DNA of 64,000 nucleotides from an uncultured Alphaproteobacteria bacterium (GTDB lineage Bacteria > Pseudomonadota > Alphaproteobacteria > RF32 > CAG-239), in NCBI GenBank assembly GCA_944391495.1, contig CALXTU010000003.1, positions 1-64,000 on the forward strand, in the 5' to 3' direction. This document shows positions 59,519 through 64,000 of the stretch, in pieces (within the stretch, counting starts at the first letter, position 1; each line of letters begins with the position of its first letter). The position numbers and the translations under genes were made by a program. The notes under the pieces were generated by a model. That model made no database searches, was not told where the DNA came from, and was given only the letters and a program-made list of their open reading frames with translations.

Positions 59519-60563
59519 AGTTAATTACCTCGGCTACGGCTTTAAAATGTTCGGTCGGAATGGTCTGGTCAATTTCGGTTGAGGCAAATAAAGCACGCGC
59601 CAACGGCGGATTTTCAACAATCGGAACATCGTTTTCCTCGGCGACGGATTTAATGCGCAATGCAACCGTGTCAACGCCTTTGGCCGTTACTTTCGGCGCC
59701 GGCATGGTGGCCATATCATATTCCAATGCTACAGCATAATGGGTAGGGTTGACAATAACAACGTCGGCCTTGGGGACATTTTCCATCATGCGGCGGCGGG
59801 CCCGTTCCATACGTACTTGGCGGATTTTTGACTTTACCAGCGGATCGCCTTCCATTTGTTTGTATTCTTCTTTGACCTCCTGTTTGGTCATGCGCAGTTT
59901 TTGCAAATGAGAATATTTTTGCCAGGCATAGTCAGCGGCGGCGATGACCAGAACGGCAATTGTTACGGTGAACAACAGCAAAACAACCAGATGGTGGATA
60001 AACTCCAAAATGCCGTAAGATGTCATATCCGGCAAAAGTTCTACCTCGGGAATATAAGGTTGCAGCACTTTGTAAGCCAGTATGCTGACAACGGTGATTT
60101 TGATGATGCCTTTTAAGCTTTCAACAATTTTTTGCTTGTTGATGAAATTGGGCAGGGCGGCAAAAATATTCAGCTTATTCCAGTTGGGTTCGAGTTTTTT
60201 GGGGGCATAGATAAAGCCGGTTTGGCTTAGGGAGGCAATAACGCCCAAGAACATAAATACGGCAAAAGGAATGGCCATGATCTTGAAAAAACCGACAACG
60301 GCCCGGCGAAACAGCAAAATAAAATTGCCGGGATCAACATGGGTTGTGCCGGAACGCTCAATAAACGAAGCTCCCAATTCGCCGAACCATTTGAACATAA
60401 AAGGGATAAACAGCCAGACGATAAACAGGCTGCCGACAAGCATGATGAAGCTTTTGGCATCTTGGGATACGGCGACATCGCCTTCTTCTTTGGCTTTGGA
60501 TATTTTTCGTTCGGAAGGTTCTTCCGTTTTGGAGGCTTCGTCTTCATCTTCGGGGGCGGTCAT
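59490..60563 (-). CDS. flhB: Flagellar export gate protein FlhB
   Basis: Membrane component of the flagellar type III export gate that switches substrate class by self-cleavage. N-terminal KTEEPSERKISKAKEEGDVAVSQD, four membrane helices (about 35-210), then the cytosolic domain with the cleavage motif in DVVIVNPTHYAVALEYD (NPTH, near 265) and the C-terminal [35 protein letters not shown]. 357 residues. Start has AGGAG. Overlaps cckA and follows fliR after 12 bases. Confidence 0.96.
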   Translation of the reverse strand: MTAPEDEDEASKTEEPSERKISKAKEEGDVAVSQDAKSFIMLVGSLFIVWLFIPFMFKWFGELGASFIERSGTTHVDPGNFILLFRRAVVGFFKIMAIPFAVFMFLGVIASLSQTGFIYAPKKLEPNWNKLNIFAALPNFINKQKIVESLKGIIKITVVSILAYKVLQPYIPEVELLPDMTSYGILEFIHHLVVLLLFTVTIAVLVIAAADYAWQKYSHLQKLRMTKQEVKEEYKQMEGDPLVKSKIRQVRMERARRRMMENVPKADVVIVNPTHYAVALEYDMATMPAPKVTAKGVDTVALRIKSVAEENDVPIVENPPLARALFASTEIDQTIPTEHFKAVAEVINYVMQLKNQQ

Positions 60564-60575
60564 CAGCGAAACTCC

Positions 60576-61331
60576 TTAACGGGCAAAGAAATAAAGTCCT
60601 TCGTCGTAATAACGGAAAAAGACCAGGATTATGACGGGGGCGGTTAAAAACAATACTCCCAAGCCGAGGTAAATCTGCAACGGCAGGGATAAAAAGAAGA
60701 TGTTAAGCTGCGGCATAAGTCTTGAAACAAGGCCGAGGCCGGCATAAAAAACTATCGTAAAAGCGATGAACGGGGCGCCGAGTTTAAAACCGATCGTGAA
60801 CGAACGACTGACCGTTTCCGTCATATGCCGGGCAAAGTCGTCCCAAAACAGCGGCTCTCCGGGTTTGAACAGATGATAACTGTCAACAATAGCGCCAATC
60901 ATCAGATGATGGATATCGGTTACAAAAATAAAAGTCACGGCAATAATGCTTAAAAAAGTTTCGATTAACATTGTCTGTGTCTGGAAGGCCGGATCAAACA
61001 TCTGGGCGTTGGCAAAGCCGATGGCTTGTGAGGCTATGGCACCGGCAAAATTCAGCGCAAAAAACAAAACCTGCATGATAATGCCCAAAAAAAGGCCTAT
61101 GGTGATTTCACATAAGATGTATTGCAGCATGGTACTGAAATTTTCCGGTTCGGGCGGCAGTTCGGGGGTTAACAGAGGAACCAGAATCAATGATAAAGCC
61201 AGCGCCAGAATGAGACGAATACGGGCGGTAACATAAGATGCCGAAAAACCGGGCATCAGCATAAAAATTGCTCCGGTTCTTAAAAAGATCATCAACCAGC
61301 CGTAAAAGCTTATGTTAAAAAGTTCCGTCAT
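60576..61331 (-). CDS. fliR: Flagellar export protein FliR
   Basis: Integral membrane part of the export gate with about six helices. Marks are GAIFMLMPGFSASYVTARIRLILALALSLILVPLL, ITIGLFLGIIMQVLFFALNFAGAIASQAIGFANAQMFDP and the C-terminal RLMPQLNIFFLSLPLQIYLGLGVLFL. 251 residues, normal. Eight bases after fliQ. Confidence 0.95.
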   Translation of the reverse strand: MTELFNISFYGWLMIFLRTGAIFMLMPGFSASYVTARIRLILALALSLILVPLLTPELPPEPENFSTMLQYILCEITIGLFLGIIMQVLFFALNFAGAIASQAIGFANAQMFDPAFQTQTMLIETFLSIIAVTFIFVTDIHHLMIGAIVDSYHLFKPGEPLFWDDFARHMTETVSRSFTIGFKLGAPFIAFTIVFYAGLGLVSRLMPQLNIFFLSLPLQIYLGLGVLFLTAPVIILVFFRYYDEGLYFFAR

Positions 61332-61339
61332 CAGAGGTT

Positions 61340-61603
61340 TCAGCCTCCGGCTATTTTACTGAAAAGTGTATCCGATAAAGTCTGCATTTGTCCGAACATA
61401 AACGGAAACAGGAGAATCAGCGTCAGAAAGACGCAAATAATTTTCGGCACAAAAGCCAAAGTCATTTCCTGAATTTGAGTCAGAGCCTGAAAAATACCGA
61501 TAATCAAACCGACAGCCAAAGCCACGCCGATAATCGGCGTTACGACCTTTAACAGGGTGAAGATTGATTCACGCGTAATTTCAAAAATCTCGGCTTCATT
61601 CAT
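61340..61603 (-). CDS. fliQ: Flagellar export protein FliQ
   Basis: Small two-helix export-gate subunit of 87 residues. VVTPIIGVALAVGLIIGIFQALTQIQEMTLAFVPKI is the family core, and the second helix is FLTLILLFPFMFGQMQTL. Its GGAG ribosome-binding site overlaps the stop codon of the upstream GH114-like gene, so the two are tightly coupled. Unlike most alphaproteobacterial loci it is not preceded by fliE. Confidence 0.94.
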   Translation of the reverse strand: MNEAEIFEITRESIFTLLKVVTPIIGVALAVGLIIGIFQALTQIQEMTLAFVPKIICVFLTLILLFPFMFGQMQTLSDTLFSKIAGG

Positions 61604-61609
61604 GAGCGC

Positions 61610-62719
61610 TTACTCCAGAGGATTTTGCTGTTCAAAATAACGATAAGTTTCAATTCCGGTAAAAAAGATGCCGTCAAAACCTTCGTTTAGGATATCCTTA
61701 AAATAACGGGATATGATTTTCCGCCATTCCGGTTGCCAAAATTTGGTTATAACGCCGTCGGCCGACGTAAAAGACCGCCGTGCCAGCCAGGACGGATTGC
61801 CGACCTGCCAGTCTTTTTGCCAAAAATAGTCCCGCGGCGAAGCTTCAGCAACGTTGAGTTCGGCCAGTAATAAACGTTTGGAGCCGTTATGCTTGAAATG
61901 CAGCGCCTGAATGTCTTCGGCCGAAAAACGTTCTTTGTCGGCAAATAAGGGTTTTATGATGATGATGTCATAATTGGTTTTAACCAAGTCCGCAACCATC
62001 TGGTTTTTGTTTTCATAGCGGCTGTCGTCAGTTAAAATCAGAATGTTCTGCGCATCGGCAACGTTGTAAATGTTCTTGGAAGAATCATTGATATCGTTGT
62101 GATTGTCGGTGTTGTTAAACGCATTGTCGATGTCGGTAAAGCCGTAAGATATTTTATGATCAATCATTGCACTGACATGCATGGCATCAACGGCATTTTT
62201 GTCGGCGCATTGTTCTATGGTTATCAGGCCGAGGTTATGATTTTGGGTAATCTGACTTTCCCGGCCTTTGCCGCAATAAAGATTGTTGATTGCAACGGCA
62301 TCTATCGCATGTAAATAATCATAAGCCGGCGTATGACGCTCCGGCTCCTGCTCGCGAAAGCGCTGGTGAAACAAAAACGAATCGTCAACGGCATTGTCCT
62401 GCCGCCGCGCCCGGTTATAACCTTCGCGGTCGTATTCCCAGAGGCTTTTGGTCAGCAGATCCTGCCCTTCATGCGCTATGATCTTGAAATCTTTTTTTTG
62501 TTCTTTGGCATAGCGGATAAGCATCAAAAGATTATCCCGCATCAACGCCCGGTAATTGCGGATGGTATCGGGAACTTCCTCAAGGTTTAAGATGCGTTCT
62601 TCTTTGGTGTAGGGGTTGTAGTGGTGAAAACCATACAACCCGGCACCGGCTTTTACGGCAGGTATCAGCAACAGAACGGCAGTCAGAAACGCCGAGAATA
62701 TTTTTTTACGTGACGACAT
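61610..62719 (-). CDS. Secreted GH114/TM1410-like glycosidase
   Basis: Exported protein of about 369 residues related to the endo-alpha-1,4-polygalactosaminidase (GH114, TM1410) group. Start 62719 gives a signal peptide (MSSRKKIFSAFLTAVLLLIPAVKAGA); the open frame to 62764 adds a basic tail overlapping pgm. Family-like pieces are IRNYRALMRDNLLMLIRYAKEQKKDFKIIAHEGQDLL, IDAVAINNLYCGKG, and the C-terminal ILNEGFDGIFFTGIETYRYFE, where the Asp in FDGIFF sits at the end of a barrel strand. It also has a charged Asn/Asp-rich stretch (FNNTDNHNDINDSSKN). Probably acts on exopolysaccharide or related amino-sugar glycans. It lies between pgm and fliQ in one transcript. Confidence 0.75.
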   Translation of the reverse strand: MSSRKKIFSAFLTAVLLLIPAVKAGAGLYGFHHYNPYTKEERILNLEEVPDTIRNYRALMRDNLLMLIRYAKEQKKDFKIIAHEGQDLLTKSLWEYDREGYNRARRQDNAVDDSFLFHQRFREQEPERHTPAYDYLHAIDAVAINNLYCGKGRESQITQNHNLGLITIEQCADKNAVDAMHVSAMIDHKISYGFTDIDNAFNNTDNHNDINDSSKNIYNVADAQNILILTDDSRYENKNQMVADLVKTNYDIIIIKPLFADKERFSAEDIQALHFKHNGSKRLLLAELNVAEASPRDYFWQKDWQVGNPSWLARRSFTSADGVITKFWQPEWRKIISRYFKDILNEGFDGIFFTGIETYRYFEQQNPLE

Positions 62720-64000
62720 CGGCCTGGTGTTTTCCCGTCCTTTCAGGAATTTCCGCAACATCAAGAGCTATCTTGGCCAGAGGCGAAACCATATCCAGCG
62801 GATTTTGCAAGATGTCTTTATCGGCAAAACGCTCCAGATAAACGCGAATGGTGGCGCCGGACGAACCGGTGCCGGACAGACGATAGACAATACGTGAACC
62901 GTCGGTAAAATAAATAATTAAACCGTTTTTGGTTGTCGAACCGTCAACCGGATCATGATAGATAAAGGGTTTGGCTTCGCGGATTACGAAAGTGCCGTAG
63001 ATTTTGTCTTTGAGCGAGGGCAGACGATTTTCCAAATCGGCCATCAGTTTATCGGCCACAGCGGTGTCCACTCCTTCAAAATCAAAACGGATATAATAGC
63101 TGCGACCGTATTTCTGCCAATGTTCGGTTGTTATCTGTTCAACGGTTTTGCCGGTTGCGGCCAAAATGCTGAGCCAGAACAAAACTGCCCAGATACCGTC
63201 TTTTTCGCGAATGTGCGACGAGCCGGTGCCGAAACTTTCCTCACCGCAGAAAGTGATGCGGCGGGAATCCATCAGGTTGACGAAATATTTCCAGCCGGTG
63301 GGAACTTCATAGTAGCCGATGTTATGCGCGGCGGCAACCCGGGCAACGGCGGTTGATGTTGCCGCCGACTTGGCAACACCGTAAATGCCTTTGCTGTAAT
63401 AAGGAATGAGTTTGAAGTTGTCGGTGATGATTGCCAGACTGTCGTTGGGCGTTACGAAGAAGCCTTTGCCGAGAATCATGTTGCGGTCGCCGTCGCCGTC
63501 ATTGGCTGCGCCGAAATCGGCTGCCTGATCGGAGAACATAAAATCAACCAGTTCTTTGGCATAAACCAGATTGGGATCGGGATGAAGCCCGCCAAAATCC
63601 GGTTTGGGAACGGCATTGACGACCGAACCTTTGGCCGCGCCGAGCAGATTTTCGAAAATTTCAACGGCATAGGGGCCGGTTACGGCGTTCATCGCATCAA
63701 AACGCATGGTAAATCCGTTGGCAAACATTTTTCTGATTGCCGGAAAGTCAAAAATTTTCTGCATCAGTTCGACATAGTCTTTAACCGGGTCGATAACATC
63801 AATTTCCATGCCGCAGTATTCCTGATGGCCGAGTTTTGACAAATCAATATCGGGACCGCTGCAGATTTTGTATTCGGATATTTTAAGGGTTTCCTGATAA
63901 ATCCGGTCGCTGACGGTGCTTGGAATTTGGCCGCCGGTTTCGTTGGAATATTTGATGCCGAAATCGCCGTTTGGGCCGCCGGGGTTATGTGATGCGGACA
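62706..64000 (-). CDS. pgm: Phosphoglucomutase (PGM1-type), 5' end beyond window
   Basis: Interconverts glucose-1-phosphate and glucose-6-phosphate. The reading frame continues to the right edge, so about 430 C-terminal residues are present and the N-terminus is outside. At the edge is the phosphoserine loop SASHNPGGPNGDFGIKY; further on are the magnesium loop NDGDGDRNMILG (near 63490), the sugar-binding CGEESFGTGSSH and the phosphate-binding YRLSGTGSSGATIRVYLE. The layout is that of the PGM1-like alpha-D-phosphohexomutases used for glycogen and UDP-glucose supply, which links to ugd in this window. The downstream GH114-like gene overlaps by 14 bases. Confidence 0.93.
   Translation of the reverse strand, partial: SASHNPGGPNGDFGIKYSNETGGQIPSTVSDRIYQETLKISEYKICSGPDIDLSKLGHQEYCGMEIDVIDPVKDYVELMQKIFDFPAIRKMFANGFTMRFDAMNAVTGPYAVEIFENLLGAAKGSVVNAVPKPDFGGLHPDPNLVYAKELVDFMFSDQAADFGAANDGDGDRNMILGKGFFVTPNDSLAIITDNFKLIPYYSKGIYGVAKSAATSTAVARVAAAHNIGYYEVPTGWKYFVNLMDSRRITFCGEESFGTGSSHIREKDGIWAVLFWLSILAATGKTVEQITTEHWQKYGRSYYIRFDFEGVDTAVADKLMADLENRLPSLKDKIYGTFVIREAKPFIYHDPVDGSTTKNGLIIYFTDGSRIVYRLSGTGSSGATIRVYLERFADKDILQNPLDMVSPLAKIALDVAEIPERTGKHQADVVT

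Overview
The window reads as chromosomal DNA of an alphaproteobacterium, probably a flagellated, anaerobic and host-associated lineage. Support comes from the gene complement: CcrM-type GANTC methyltransferase, CckA hybrid kinase, Hda, a yebC-ruvCAB-ybgC-tolQRA block, flagellar genes next to cckA, and a sigma-54-type flagellar promoter. HydG, the [FeFe]-hydrogenase maturase, points to anaerobic metabolism. The exact lineage is inference; no rRNA gene is present.

Layout. 0-0.5 kb: a cluster of palindromic ~85 bp interspersed repeats. 0.5-13.5 kb: a thioredoxin-like secreted protein, an M24 aminopeptidase, PrmA, a lipoprotein, an esterase, an amino-acid-binding protein, MlaC, GltX-CysS, AlgH and a large DsbD-like protein. 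13.5-20.3 kb: yebC, ruvC-ruvA-ruvB, ybgC, tolQ-tolR-tolA and an S66 LD-carboxypeptidase where tolB/pal would be expected. 20.3-23.3 kb: tRNA-Trp, then an AT-rich stretch of small orphan genes and a 5'-truncated arginase that separates the tRNA from secE-nusG, looking like a decayed tRNA-targeted island. 23.3-42.5 kb: secE, nusG, mscL, anmK, a DJ-1 protein, a CPA2 antiporter, an AlkD-like protein, hydG, a U32 protein, pgpA, ugd, a second S66 peptidase, rnhB, ccrM, two tandem Ppx/GppA proteins and rlmE. 42.6-45.5 kb: an RsmB-like methyltransferase, a FlhB C-terminal homologue and flgB-flgC-fliE. 45.5-47.3 kb: a candidate structured RNA on the minus strand, a second repeat cluster and two orphan genes behind a long leader. 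47.3-55.6 kb: a compact division/cell-wall cluster mraY-ftsW-murG-murB-ftsQ-ftsA-ftsZ lacking murD, murC and ddl. 55.6-64 kb (minus strand): a frameshifted secreted-protein gene, hda, cckA, flhB, fliR, fliQ, a GH114-like protein and the 3' part of pgm.

How parts connect: CcrM, CckA and Hda are cell-cycle controllers in alphaproteobacteria, and a CtrA-like motif lies just before the ftsZ promoter. The flagellar export genes fliQ-fliR-flhB sit with cckA but are separated from flgBC-fliE by the division cluster, in the orientation that a single inversion would produce. The most unusual items are the minus-strand RNA at about 45.63-45.81 kb, which has its own promoter and terminator, and the tRNA-Trp island remnant.
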